Part shown: positions 24,612 to 33,330 of the stretch, one piece after another | Numbering within the stretch: position 1 is the stretch's first letter | Layout of the letters: each line of letters starts with the position of its first letter | DNA from: Opitutales bacterium | Lineage (GTDB): Bacteria > Verrucomicrobiota > Verrucomicrobiia > Opitutales > UBA2995 | Length of the DNA stretch: 48,351 nucleotides | Assembly: GCA_022824405.1 (NCBI GenBank) | Contig: JAJDZZ010000010.1 | Span: 1 to 48,351 of the forward strand | Direction: 5' to 3' | The notes under the pieces: model-generated | The model's input: only the letters and a program-made list of their open reading frames with translations | Databases searched by the model: none | What the model was told of the DNA's origin: nothing | Program-made: the position numbers and the translations under genes

Positions 24612-26102
24612 TCAATTCCTGGCGGGCTTGGGACGTAAAGGGTGGAAAAATGATTCGTGCACCCGGTCGGGATCGTAATTGGGGTTGAAGGAAGGCATCT
24701 GGGCGCCCACATCCTGTCGCCATTGGCGAAGCTCAGCCAACAATTCCTCCGACTTTTCCGGCATGGATCTGGCCAGGTTCACGGTCTCCCCAATATCGTT
24801 TTCGATATCATACATTTCCGCGGGTGTTCCGTCGAAATGCTCGATCAAACGATACTTTCCCTTTCGAATGACTCCATGGGGCGATGCTCCTCCGGGATGG
24901 TAGTGGGGATAATGCCAATGGAGGGCTTTCCGCCCAAGAGGCTGTTGTTCTAGCAGTAGAGGGAGGAGATTGACCCCATCGAGTTGCTGTTCCGCAGTCC
25001 GCTCCTGCAGGGTCAATGCCTGAAAGGTAGGGAAGAAATCGATGCTGCTCACCGGCTCACCCGTCTCTATTCCTGCCGGGACATTCCCTGGCCACCGTAT
25101 AATGAGAGGTACGCGATAGGCCCCTTCATAGGCGGAACCCTTTCCGTCCCGTAACGGGGCATTGTTGGTCTTCTGGGGTATATCCGCATAGTGGTTGCCG
25201 CCGTTGTCGGAAGTAAAAATCAAGAGCGTGTTTTCCGCCAATTTCAGGTCGTCGAGCAACTGCATGACCCGCCCGACATTTTCGTCCAGGCTGTGCATCA
25301 TCCCGGCATTAACCGGATTGCGTTGGACCTGATCGGGAGTAAGCTTCGCTTCGTACTTCCGGATGTGTTCTTCCTTGGCCTGGGTGGGACGATGAGGCGT
25401 ATAATAGGACAGGAAGATGAAAAAGGGGTGTTCATGAGGTTGTTCCAAGCTCTCGATCACCTCATCGGTTAAGCGGTCCGTAAGGTAATCGCCTTCCTTG
25501 CCCTCCAGGTTCCTGACCGCAGGCCAGGGATAAAAATAGGCCGCAGGCCAGCCACTCGCGCCTTCCGCCGCACTGTGGTCGAATCCCTGGGTGACGGGAA
25601 AGTGATCTTCACCTCCCAGGTGCCATTTGCCAAAATAGAACGTCTCGTAACCAGCCGGCTTCAGCATCTCCGCAAGCGTGACTTCTTCGTGAGGCAGGTG
25701 ATACCGCGTCCAATCCGGCGGTGTCAGGGCGGCATGAGGAAATTCCAGACCGCTGAGGAAATCGGTGATATGAAGCCGGGCCGGGGTCTTCCCCGTGAGC
25801 AAAGCCGCGCGGGTGGGAGAGCAGACGGTCGCCGCGGCATAGGCGTCGGTGAAACGCAATCCCTGGGAAGCCAGTCGGTCAAGGTTCGGGGTTTCGTAAA
25901 AGTCGCTCCCGTAACAACTGAGATCCCGCCAACCGAGATCATCGGTGAGGATAAGCAGGATGTTGGGTTGCTCGGCCCGCATTGGGGCAGGTCCGAGGAA
26001 ACAGAATAATCCGAGGAAAAGGAAGGTAGCGGCTCGATCGAAGTCGAATCGGAACTCGGTAATGCCGGCTTTTCCGACCTGTCGGGAAAGGAATCGTTTC
26101 AT
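24612..26102 (-). CDS. Type I sulfatase
   Basis: 496 residues. QPNILLILTDDLGWRDLSCYG carries the proximal metal ligands; activation motif CSPTRAALLTGK with Cys94; GKWHLGGEDHFP and FTSDNGGNH complete the active site. The C-terminal half (LHWHYPHYHPGGASPHGVIR, ELLAELRQWRQD) is typical of glycan sulfatases often annotated as arylsulfatase A-like. The hydrophobic leader lies unusually deep (residues 25-40, FLFLGLFCFLGPAPMRA), so the true start may lie downstream of 26102. It is transcribed divergently from the tandem DUF1080 genes, sharing a 129-bp gap likely to hold both promoters. Its stop codon lies within a dispersed repeat module. Confidence 0.92.
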   Translation of the reverse strand: MKRFLSRQVGKAGITEFRFDFDRAATFLFLGLFCFLGPAPMRAEQPNILLILTDDLGWRDLSCYGSDFYETPNLDRLASQGLRFTDAYAAATVCSPTRAALLTGKTPARLHITDFLSGLEFPHAALTPPDWTRYHLPHEEVTLAEMLKPAGYETFYFGKWHLGGEDHFPVTQGFDHSAAEGASGWPAAYFYPWPAVRNLEGKEGDYLTDRLTDEVIESLEQPHEHPFFIFLSYYTPHRPTQAKEEHIRKYEAKLTPDQVQRNPVNAGMMHSLDENVGRVMQLLDDLKLAENTLLIFTSDNGGNHYADIPQKTNNAPLRDGKGSAYEGAYRVPLIIRWPGNVPAGIETGEPVSSIDFFPTFQALTLQERTAEQQLDGVNLLPLLLEQQPLGRKALHWHYPHYHPGGASPHGVIRKGKYRLIEHFDGTPAEMYDIENDIGETVNLARSMPEKSEELLAELRQWRQDVGAQMPSFNPNYDPDRVHESFFHPLRPKPARN

Positions 26103-26231
26103 AACGTCGGTATATTATGGCAATAGCCTAATCAACCGTCACCTCGTGGAACAACCTAACATTCACCCTACCCCGGATTTGACGCGTGAAAGATTCTGGA
26201 CAATTTCAGCAGTTTGAACAGTAATCCATGA

Positions 26232-27194
26232 ATGACTTATAAATCTTCCCCCTGTATCGTATTCATGAGGGCCTCTCTATTGGTGGTTACCTTAATGGCC
26301 TTTTGCATCCAATCTTCCGTATTCGCCAGTGATGACGAATCATCCGATAATACGCCGCCGGAAGGATTCCGGAGCCTGTTTGACGGCGAGACTTTGAAGG
26401 GGTGGAAGAAGATGCCGCGATTGCCGGTTCCTCGTTATCCCGGAGCGCCGTTCCAGTGGGCTCTGAAAGGAGAAGCGCTTGAAAAAGCGAAAAAGAACGT
26501 CGGAAAGTGGACGGTAGTAGACGGGGCCATTGTGGGTGAGCAGGATCCGCCCGCTAGCGGAGTAGGAGCCTACCTGGTGTCGAAAGAGGCTTTTGGCGAT
26601 TTTGAGCTGATGATGGACATCAAACCGGACTGGTATACGGATACGGGTTTATTGGTGCGGACGGTGGCAGAGGGAAATCCCGGGCTACAGGTCCTGGTCG
26701 ATCACAGGCCCCAAGGTGGAATTGGCGGCTTTTACGGCAACGGTGTGGCCGGCATCCACGGCATGCCTTTCGCCATCGATGCGGAGTTGGATGAGGACAA
26801 CAATCCCATACGCTTGATTTCAGCAAACCCTAATCCCAAGGCCGGTCGGGTTGAATTGAATGAGAAGACGTATGGCATTCTCAGTTATGCGGCGGACGTC
26901 GAAGACTTTTTAAAAGTTTGGAAGGTAGGCGAATTCAATACCGTAAAAGTACGGGTGGAAGGTCGGATTCCCAAGGTCACCACCTGGGTCAACGGCCTGA
27001 AAATCGCTGTAATGGATACGGCCAATATCGAATGGGAAAATTACGATGCGGAAGCCTGTTGGGAAATGTTGGGACGCAAGGGACACATTTCCCTGGAGGT
27101 TCACAACAACGGCAGTAATGACTGGCTAGGCAAGAGCCGCTGGTGGCCGGGGGCTCAGGTGCGATGGAAGAACATCTATGTCAAGGAACTTTAA
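26232..27194 (+). CDS. DUF1080 (3-keto-disaccharide hydrolase-like) protein, secreted
   Basis: 320 residues with a signal peptide (SLLVVTLMAFCIQSSVFA). FRSLFDGETLKGWKK is the N-terminal signature of DUF1080 (PF06439), a concanavalin-like beta-sandwich; some members cleave 3-keto-disaccharides. Further family blocks: WTVVDGAIVGEQD, FGDFELMMDIKPDW, TGLLVRT, VLVDHRPQGGIGGFYGNGVAG and KVTTWVNGLKI. Compared with many members it has a longer insertion around residues 65-90 that recurs in the next gene, so the two are paralogues. Likely acts on oligosaccharides in the periplasm. Likely co-transcribed with the paralogue 59 nt downstream. Confidence 0.88.
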   Translation: MTYKSSPCIVFMRASLLVVTLMAFCIQSSVFASDDESSDNTPPEGFRSLFDGETLKGWKKMPRLPVPRYPGAPFQWALKGEALEKAKKNVGKWTVVDGAIVGEQDPPASGVGAYLVSKEAFGDFELMMDIKPDWYTDTGLLVRTVAEGNPGLQVLVDHRPQGGIGGFYGNGVAGIHGMPFAIDAELDEDNNPIRLISANPNPKAGRVELNEKTYGILSYAADVEDFLKVWKVGEFNTVKVRVEGRIPKVTTWVNGLKIAVMDTANIEWENYDAEACWEMLGRKGHISLEVHNNGSNDWLGKSRWWPGAQVRWKNIYVKEL

Positions 27195-27253
27195 AGCCTC
27201 CAAGGTTTTAAGGTTACCTGGTCCGCTTCAGAAAAAAATTTCAATCGGATGCC

Positions 27254-28165
27254 ATGAAGCGCTTCATACCCCGCATCCCAGTGATCGTTTGCCTTATGAC
27301 CTGGGTATCGCTATCGGTCTGGGCAAAGGAATCCGATGCGGTCCGATTGTTCGATGGAGAGACGCTTGAGGGCTGGCACGCCGTGCCGCGACTCTATGTT
27401 CCGACAACACCGGAATTTGAGAAAATACCATCGGCAGAGTTGCGGGAAGCCGTAGTCGCGTATCATAAACAAAGCTCCAATGCCGGACTACGTGCAAAAG
27501 TAGAAAACACCGGTGTCTGGAAAGTCGTCGATGGCGCGATTACCGGTGGTCAGGTTCCGGGAACGGTTCTGGGCGGATACCTGATGTCGGATGAAAAATA
27601 CGGCGATTTCGAACTGACCCTCGAAGCCTGGCCGGATTTTCCAATCGACACGGGGATTATGGTTAGGGCTCATGAAGTGGGCACGGTAGGATTTCAGATT
27701 TTACTCGATCACCGGCCCAACGGCGCTATTGGAGGAATTTATGGTAATGGCCTCTGGAATTTCCGCGCCTATCCGTTTGTGATCAACGGCGATGAGCAAC
27801 CCAACTTCAAAGTTTCAAACCTCAGGGAGGGCTACCTGAACAGGCCTCAATTTAAACCCGATTATGCCGCACCGTTGGAAGATTTCCTTAATGCGTGGAA
27901 ACCCAATGACTGGAATACGATCCGAATTCGTTGCGTTGGCAGACTACCCGTTATCGAGACTTGGATAAATGGAGTGCATATTGCTACCCTGGACACGGCC
28001 AAGCTGGCCGACCGGGTTGAGAACTTCGACCCCGAGTTCGCATTCGAGCGGCTTGGCAGGAAAGGCCATATTGCGTTCGAGGTTCATGATAGTCCAAACA
28101 GCAGGGAGCGCTGGGCTCCTGGAGCCGTGTGTCGTTGGCGTAACGTCCGTATCACTGAATTATGA
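27254..28165 (+). CDS. DUF1080 (3-keto-disaccharide hydrolase-like) protein, paralogue of preceding gene
   Basis: 303 residues with a signal peptide (FIPRIPVIVCLMTWVSLSVWA). It shares with the preceding gene the blocks LFDGETLEGWHAVPRL, VVDGAITGGQVPG, YGDFELTLEAWPDF, GIMVRAHEVG, LLDHRPNGAIGGIYGNG, TWINGVHIATLDTAK and FERLGRKGHIAFEVHD. The proteins align over their whole length at moderate identity, so this is an old tandem duplication rather than a recent one. The position next to a sulfatase suggests that both act on the same glycan. No catalytic residue assignment is attempted. Confidence 0.88.
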   Translation: MKRFIPRIPVIVCLMTWVSLSVWAKESDAVRLFDGETLEGWHAVPRLYVPTTPEFEKIPSAELREAVVAYHKQSSNAGLRAKVENTGVWKVVDGAITGGQVPGTVLGGYLMSDEKYGDFELTLEAWPDFPIDTGIMVRAHEVGTVGFQILLDHRPNGAIGGIYGNGLWNFRAYPFVINGDEQPNFKVSNLREGYLNRPQFKPDYAAPLEDFLNAWKPNDWNTIRIRCVGRLPVIETWINGVHIATLDTAKLADRVENFDPEFAFERLGRKGHIAFEVHDSPNSRERWAPGAVCRWRNVRITEL

Positions 28166-28307
28166 GTATGGCTGCGCCATCTTCACCACTACCTTCTCCT
28201 AATTAATAATTGGCGCCATCGGCGCCTCTTAGCGATCTTGGCGAGCTTGGCGAGAGTCCCTTCTGTTTTCGATCACGATCACGATTAACCTTCGTGCTGT
28301 GGGGGTA
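28166..28307. repeat. Intergenic repeat modules between convergent genes
   Basis: Contains GGCGCC-ATC-GGCGCC (28212-28226), AGCGATCTTGGCGAGCTTGG followed by CGAGAGTCC (28230-28258) and a short GATCAC tract (28269-28288). The first two are joined here in the same order as in the inverted copy at 22766-22808. Confidence 0.65.
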
Positions 28308-30986
28308 TTATGCTGGGGCGCCGCTGTAGACGGGAATAGGCCGGTCCGTCCCGCTTTCCTTTTCGAGCTGGCGCAACAACTCCTCTGCCCCTTCGATTTG
28401 CCCATCCACGGCCAAATTCAGGTATTCGATGCAAGCTTCCATCTCGGGAGCGCCTTCAATTCCATCGACATGGGCCTTGGCCAGCAGGAAAGCCGCTTCG
28501 GGGTAGCGAAGGTCGGCTGACCGGGTCAATAATTTCATAGCTTGGAGGGTTGAGGCATTCTCTACCTTGTCGGCCAGGTGCAATTTGGCCAATTCCGTCA
28601 TTCCCACCGGACTGTTCAATTCCACCGACCGGTCGAAATATTCCCGAGATCTTCTCAGGTGGCTCCGGTTGATCTTCTCTTTGTGATGGGCCCATAGGTG
28701 ATAACAGAGGCCTAGATAGGCGGAAGCGCTGGCTTCATCAGTTGCTAACAAACGCTTTAGCGAACCGGCGATGGAGGAAAATCTGCGGGGAGCGCCGCCC
28801 TTGCCGAAAAGCTCGCATCTGGCCTTCCCCAGGCGCGCCAGTGGCGTTGATTTCTGCTTCAGGAGGGATTGGTAGGCTTCATAGGCGGCTTTTTCATTTT
28901 TTGCCACCCCCCATCCAAACTCCAACATTTCGGAAAAGTGGTAGTAGGCCAAATTGTGCTGTTGCCAGGCCGCTGCCTGCAGCCAATATGCCGCCACGTC
29001 GTAATTCAAGGCCACATTTCTTCCCTCCTTGAACATCATGCCCAAACGAAAAGCGGCCTCGGCATGACCTCGGCGGGCCGAAGCGCGATAGTAAAGCGCG
29101 GCCCGTTGGAAATCACGTTCAACGCCTCTTCCCTCCGCATGGATTTCGCCCAAATAAAAATTGGCTTCGGTAAATTCCTCCTCCAGGGCAAGTTCATAAA
29201 ATTCACGAGCCTTTTCATAATCCCGGGCTACCTTCCCCCGACCGTTATAATAAAGGTGTCCCAGAATCAGCTTGGCCTTTCTAGCGCCTTCCTCATGGGC
29301 GGCCAGGAGAAGTTCCTCCGCTTTTCTTGGGTCGGATTTGACTCCCCTGCCCTCCAGGTACATGAGCGCGAGATTGCTTTTGGCGGCTGGAATTCCCGCC
29401 GCTATGCAATCCGTGAAGTAAGCCAGCGCCTTGCCATACCGGCTGGACCGTGATCCGGCCCCCTGTTGCAGCATCAATCCCGCCTCCAACTTGGACCACA
29501 AGTGGCCTTGCGCGGCGGCCTTTTCAAACAATTCAAACGCCCTGCCGCTATCGAAATTGGGACCTCTGCCGGCCATAAGGGTCTGAGCCAGGGCAAATTG
29601 GCCCACCGGATTACCGGCCTTGGCGCACCCCTCCAGAATCAGCCAAGCCACGGTCGGATCTTTGGGAATGCCGAAACCCAATCCCAGGGCAAAACCAAAA
29701 CATGCCCTGGCCGTCAAGTCGGTTGCCGAGGCCTCCAGGGTAACCTGGACCAAGCGGGCCGGGGTCTGCAATAGAGCTTCCCCGGGATTGTCCACCGCCC
29801 CGATGGCCTGGTAAAGGCAGCTCCTTTCAGCCCGGCGAAAATATACGGTAGCCCGGTCGGGGTCTCTTTCCATTCCCAGGCCCTGTTGGAGCATGATGGC
29901 ATAGTAGTAGGCGGCCAAACTCATACCCGTTTTAGCCGCCTCCTCCAACAAAAGAGCCGCTTTGACAAAATCTTTTTCCCCCCCCAGGCCCAGGAGGTAT
30001 TGCAATCCGAGGTAGGTTTTGGCCTGCGGCTGACCGGCCTCCGCCGCCAGACGCAACCAGTGCCGGGCCATGCCGTACAAATTCTCCCCCTCCTGATCAC
30101 TCTTGTTGAAGAGGGTTACGCCACAGGTCATTTGCAGGAAGGCCAACGCTTCCCCATCCCGTTCCCCAATTTCCTTCAACTCCTCCCGGTATTTGTCCTC
30201 CCGTTCGATCCCCTCCAGGTAGAAGGACCGCAACTCCAGGGGAGCAACCTGGCCGGTCCGGGCCATGGCCATGTTCAAATAGAGATCGGCCTTATCCGTA
30301 TCCGCCGGAAAAACCTCACCCAAGGCGTAATGCAAACCGGTCTGAAGCATGGCCTGGTAGTGACCCGCCACGGCGGCCTTTTCAAACAACCGGGCCGCTT
30401 TCACAGGGTCCCTACCCACCCCGTAGCCATTTTGGTAGGTCAATCCCAACCGCCAAAACGACTCAGCCCGAATCATCTGGTACAGGTCATAATCTTCCAT
30501 GGAATCAGCCACTTTGACTGCCGGTTCCACTACGCGCTCCAACATCACTCGCGCCTGGGTATAGTCCTCCCGCACTCCGATCCCTAACCAATGCAGGGTG
30601 GCCAGGTTGAAGAGAGCCGGGGCGTAGCCCTGCTCCGCCGCCAGTCGCCACCAATAAGCGGCCCGGCTCCAACTGCGCCGTGCGCCCAACCCTCGACTAT
30701 GCATATACCCGAAAAGGACTTGGGCCTTGGCGTGGCCCGCATTCGCCGCCGCTTTGGCCAACCGCGCCGCCTGATCATAGTCCTCCGCGCCCCCAAAGAG
30801 AACCAGGGCTTTTTCATAATAGGCCTCGGCCTCCTCCGGGGTCTGGGGGGAAGCCGTTAAATGCAAGGCACAAAGGCACAAAGGCACAAAGGCACAAAGG
30901 CACAAAGGCACAAAGGCACAAAGGCGCACAAAGGCGCCAATTTGGAATGAGGAAACAGGAATGAAGAATTGGGGGATCACGATCAA
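28308..30986 (-). CDS. Sel1-repeat (TPR-like) protein with repeat-encoded leader
   Basis: Up to 892 residues. From about residue 55 the protein is a long solenoid of Sel1-like repeats (for example GHAKAQVLFGYMHSRGLGA, AYAPALFNLATLHWLGIGV-type units, GIPAAKSNLALMYLEGRGV, FTEANFYLGEIHAEGRGV); I count at least fifteen. Such solenoids are protein-protein scaffolds. The N-terminus has no ATG: the frame opens with TTG at 30986 inside a GATCAC-type module, and residues about 22-42 (LCAFVPLCLCAFVPLCLCA) are encoded by an octamer array (30865-30938). That stretch is hydrophobic enough to act as a signal peptide before ALHLTASP. GTG and TTG codons within the array could also be the start. The first in-frame ATG falls inside the first repeats. 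Confidence 0.85.
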   Translation of the reverse strand: MIVIPQFFIPVSSFQIGAFVRLCAFVPLCLCAFVPLCLCALHLTASPQTPEEAEAYYEKALVLFGGAEDYDQAARLAKAAANAGHAKAQVLFGYMHSRGLGARRSWSRAAYWWRLAAEQGYAPALFNLATLHWLGIGVREDYTQARVMLERVVEPAVKVADSMEDYDLYQMIRAESFWRLGLTYQNGYGVGRDPVKAARLFEKAAVAGHYQAMLQTGLHYALGEVFPADTDKADLYLNMAMARTGQVAPLELRSFYLEGIEREDKYREELKEIGERDGEALAFLQMTCGVTLFNKSDQEGENLYGMARHWLRLAAEAGQPQAKTYLGLQYLLGLGGEKDFVKAALLLEEAAKTGMSLAAYYYAIMLQQGLGMERDPDRATVYFRRAERSCLYQAIGAVDNPGEALLQTPARLVQVTLEASATDLTARACFGFALGLGFGIPKDPTVAWLILEGCAKAGNPVGQFALAQTLMAGRGPNFDSGRAFELFEKAAAQGHLWSKLEAGLMLQQGAGSRSSRYGKALAYFTDCIAAGIPAAKSNLALMYLEGRGVKSDPRKAEELLLAAHEEGARKAKLILGHLYYNGRGKVARDYEKAREFYELALEEEFTEANFYLGEIHAEGRGVERDFQRAALYYRASARRGHAEAAFRLGMMFKEGRNVALNYDVAAYWLQAAAWQQHNLAYYHFSEMLEFGWGVAKNEKAAYEAYQSLLKQKSTPLARLGKARCELFGKGGAPRRFSSIAGSLKRLLATDEASASAYLGLCYHLWAHHKEKINRSHLRRSREYFDRSVELNSPVGMTELAKLHLADKVENASTLQAMKLLTRSADLRYPEAAFLLAKAHVDGIEGAPEMEACIEYLNLAVDGQIEGAEELLRQLEKESGTDRPIPVYSGAPA
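30865..30938. repeat. Octamer tandem array in the leader of the Sel1 gene
   Basis: About nine copies of the 8-bp unit AAAGGCAC (GTGCCTTT on the coding strand), the last ones degenerate (AAAGGCGC). In the Sel1 gene frame they read as the 8-residue cycle C-L-C-A-F-V-P-L. Because 8 is not a multiple of 3, all three frames of this strand give the same cyclic peptide. Confidence 0.9.
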
Positions 30987-31306
30987 GATTAAGATTTACC
31001 TCTGCATACCACGCCGTAGGCCTTGGCGTAGCCAGTTGCCTCTCCATGTCTTTGCGAACTTGGCGTGCTTGGCGAGAGTCATTTCCCAAAACCTCATCCG
31101 TGTTATCCGTGGTCCATTCCTAAATCCTGTCCATCCTGTTCATCCATGTTAGTTTTCGATCCCGATCAAGATCACGATTTCCGGGCATACCCAATGGGCG
31201 AAGCATGCTTCGCCCCTACGAAACCGCCGATACATTGACGACAATTACGCCAACGGCGCTCTTACCTCCTCTTTCCTCTTTCCTCTTTCCTCTTTCCTCT
31301 TGGCAC
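30987..31306. repeat. Intergenic repeat cluster between Sel1 and OmpH-like genes
   Basis: 320 bp without a gene: GATCAC/GATCAAG tracts (30975-30995 and 31157-31180), AACTTGGCGTGCTTGGCGAG with flanking GAGTC (31057-31080), TCCGTGTTATCCGTGGTCC (31097-31115), a 9-bp-period ATCCTGTCCATCCTGTTC phrase (31125-31142), a perfect 20-bp palindrome GGGCGAAGCATGCTTCGCCC (31196-31215) followed by CTACG, and a TTTCCTC tandem tract (31270-31300). Confidence 0.7.
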
Positions 31307-31840
31307 CTACGGCGCCTCTTCCTCAACTTCAACCCCGAGAGCCTCCAACACGTTCCGGGTCAGGTTGTACTCGGGACTTCCGTATAATACACCCGATTCC
31401 TGCACGTCGATGACCAAATCGAAATTTTGCTCGACGGCAATGGAGGCAATGGTCTCATTGACCATCTTCAGGATGGGTTTCATCAGCACTGAGCGACGTT
31501 TGTTCAACGTCTCCTGGGATTGGCGATTGTGGTCCTCAAAATCCTGCTGCATCTGGGTCAGTTCCTGCTGCCCCAGTTGCTTCATATTCTCGGTTATTTG
31601 CTCGGTCCTGGATTTTTCCACCAAGTCGTCGTATTTGGTTTTGATTTCATCCAAATAGGTTTGCCCCTGAGCCTGATACTTGACCTGCATTTCCTTTAAT
31701 TCCTCGTTGGCTTTTTGCGTCTGAGGAAGCTGGGCGAGGATAAAGGCCGTGCTGACGTAGCCGATTTTCTGGACCTTTTCCCCCCAGGCGGCCGGTGTGA
31801 CACAAGCAAAAATAATCAATAAAATTGGAGTTGCCTTCAT
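31307..31840 (-). CDS. OmpH/Skp family periplasmic chaperone-like protein
   Basis: 177 residues from ATG at 31840, chosen because MKATPILLIIFACVTPAAWG is a clean signal peptide; the frame is open to 31942 but that part overlaps the sugar-kinase gene. After GYVSTAFILAQLPQ comes a long charged helix with heptad character (KANEELKEMQVKYQAQGQTY ... EKSRTEQITENMKQLGQQ), then the conserved end ILKMVNETIASIAVEQNFDL and VIDVQESGVLYGS. This is the standard Skp/OmpH plan: a coiled-coil jellyfish trimer that holds outer-membrane proteins. Size is normal. It follows the kinase gene by 62 nt on the same strand. The TAG stop (31307-31309) sits inside a GGCACC-TAC-GGCGCC repeat. Confidence 0.88.
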   Translation of the reverse strand: MKATPILLIIFACVTPAAWGEKVQKIGYVSTAFILAQLPQTQKANEELKEMQVKYQAQGQTYLDEIKTKYDDLVEKSRTEQITENMKQLGQQELTQMQQDFEDHNRQSQETLNKRRSVLMKPILKMVNETIASIAVEQNFDLVIDVQESGVLYGSPEYNLTRNVLEALGVEVEEEAP

Positions 31841-31902
31841 TTGTCTTATACGGGTGTGAAAGGGGATAGATTGGATATTGCGCGGAGAAACACAAGAAGG
31901 TT

Positions 31903-32976
31903 TCACCGCTTTACCCGCGCGTTGCCCTGCCAAACGCTCCATACCTGATCCTCATCGGCCGGTTGGCCGTAGTCGGTCAGGAAAGTGCTTACCATGGCTC
32001 CACAGGCCCAGCCGAACTGGATCCATTTCTCCGGTTCCCATCCCTGTAAAATGGCGTAGAGCATGCCCCCGACAAAACCGTCGCCTCCCCCAATGCGATC
32101 CTGCACCACAATCTCCCGAGGATGGACCACGTGCCAATTGTCCCCTTCCGCAATTATGCCTCCCCATAAATGGCAATTGGCGTTGACGACTTCCCTCAGG
32201 GTGGTCGCGTAAACCGAGGCCTTCGGATAAGCCCGCTTCACTTCGGAAATCATGCTTTTGAAACGTTCGATTTTTCCCGCCAGATCCTCGCCGCCGGCTT
32301 CCGGACCCTCGAATCCCAGACAGAGCTGGAAGTCCTCTTCGTTTCCAATCAGCACGTCGGTCAGGCTGGCCAGTTCGGCAAAGGATTCAGCCAATTCCTC
32401 CTCGCGGCCCTGCCAGAAGGAAGCCCGGTGGTTCAGGTCGAAGGATACGAGGGTGCCGTGTTCCCTGGCTTTGCGGGCCAAGTCCAGACACAACCGTGTG
32501 GTTTGAGGAGAAACGGCCGCGATCAGACCGGAGAGGTGGACAAACTGCACCCCCTGCTGGCCGAAAAGCTTATCCAGATCGAAATCGGAGGCCTGGAGGT
32601 GACGGCCTACTTCTCCGGCCCGGTCGTTCCATACGCGAGGACCGCGCGCTCCCAAACCGGTGTCGGCAAAATTGATCTGATGCCTATGGCCCCAGGGCCC
32701 TTCCTGAAGGCGTTCGGCTCCTTCATAATCCATGTGCCGACCGGCCAGGTTGTCCTTTATCATGCGCGAAATAGGACTTCCCTCAACAAAACCGGTCAGG
32801 ACCTTAACCGGCTTTCCCAAAAAGGAAAGGATACTTGCCACATTCGTTTCCGCGCTGGTTACCTGAACCTCAAACAGGGAACTGCTGTGAACCGGCTGAG
32901 CATTGGCCGGAGTAAAACGCAGGCCCATGCTGGTGGGCACTACCAGGGAATAGGTACAATTTTTTCGTAGTTTCAT
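31903..32976 (-). CDS. kdgK: PfkB-family sugar kinase, likely 2-keto-3-deoxygluconate kinase
   Basis: 357 residues, cytoplasmic, no signal. N-terminal GLRFTPANAQPVHSSSLFEV and ETNVASILSFLGKPVKVLTG match the KDG-kinase branch of the ribokinase family, as do FVHLSGLIAAVS, LVSFDLNHRASFW and IGNEEDF. The C-terminal catalytic motif is DRIGGGDGFVGGMLYA, with the general-base Asp; GGGDxF rather than GAGDxF is typical of KdgK. It would phosphorylate 2-keto-3-deoxy-gluconate or a related keto-acid sugar with ATP, feeding an Entner-Doudoroff-type aldolase (not in the window). Start at 32976 is accepted, since no better ATG precedes the conserved region. OmpH-like gene follows 62 nt downstream. Substrate is inferred from motifs only. 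Confidence 0.82.
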   Translation of the reverse strand: MKLRKNCTYSLVVPTSMGLRFTPANAQPVHSSSLFEVQVTSAETNVASILSFLGKPVKVLTGFVEGSPISRMIKDNLAGRHMDYEGAERLQEGPWGHRHQINFADTGLGARGPRVWNDRAGEVGRHLQASDFDLDKLFGQQGVQFVHLSGLIAAVSPQTTRLCLDLARKAREHGTLVSFDLNHRASFWQGREEELAESFAELASLTDVLIGNEEDFQLCLGFEGPEAGGEDLAGKIERFKSMISEVKRAYPKASVYATTLREVVNANCHLWGGIIAEGDNWHVVHPREIVVQDRIGGGDGFVGGMLYAILQGWEPEKWIQFGWACGAMVSTFLTDYGQPADEDQVWSVWQGNARVKR

Positions 32977-33330
32977 TTCAAACGGTGGGAAAAAGAGTGG
33001 AGAGTGAGAGGCGTGCCAGGGCGCGCCAATTAGGAATTAGGAATGAAAAATGAGGAATTTTTCGAATTGGGGTTGGCGGGGGGATGTGGGACACCTTGGT
33101 CAAGCAAGAGCCCCGGATGTAATGTGGGAAGAGAGTGGAAAGTGGAAAGTGGAAAGAGTAAAGTGGAAAGTAGGGTCAAGTTAGCGCTTCACCCAAGAAC
33201 CGGGTCAGGAAATTTTTGCCTACAGCAACAGGTTCCTGGATGCTGGCAGCTCGAAAGTGGCTTCTTTATTCAGCCTTCTTCCTTTAAATTTCTCCACTCT
33301 TCACTCTCCACTCTCCACTCTCCACTCGTC
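32977..33330. repeat. Divergent kdgK-polA intergenic region with purine/pyrimidine repeat pair
   Basis: 354 bp without a gene. 33131-33170 is a purine-rich tandem tract (GAGTGGAAAGTGGAAAGTGG type). 33291-33327 is a pyrimidine-rich tandem tract (CTCTCCACTCTCCACT type) that ends 3 nt before the polA start codon. The two tracts are roughly complementary and could pair across about 120 nt. A further GAGTGGAGAGTGAGAG lies at 32995-33010. No Shine-Dalgarno sequence is visible before polA; the tract occupies its place. Confidence 0.7.

Noticed and set aside
29886-30587. 233-codon plus-strand ORF
   Set aside because: It is antisense to the Sel1 repeats, whose periodic composition keeps the opposite strand open.
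33043-33330. Longer polA N-terminus
   Set aside because: The extra 96 residues are encoded by repeat tracts, and the conserved PolA start is at 33331.
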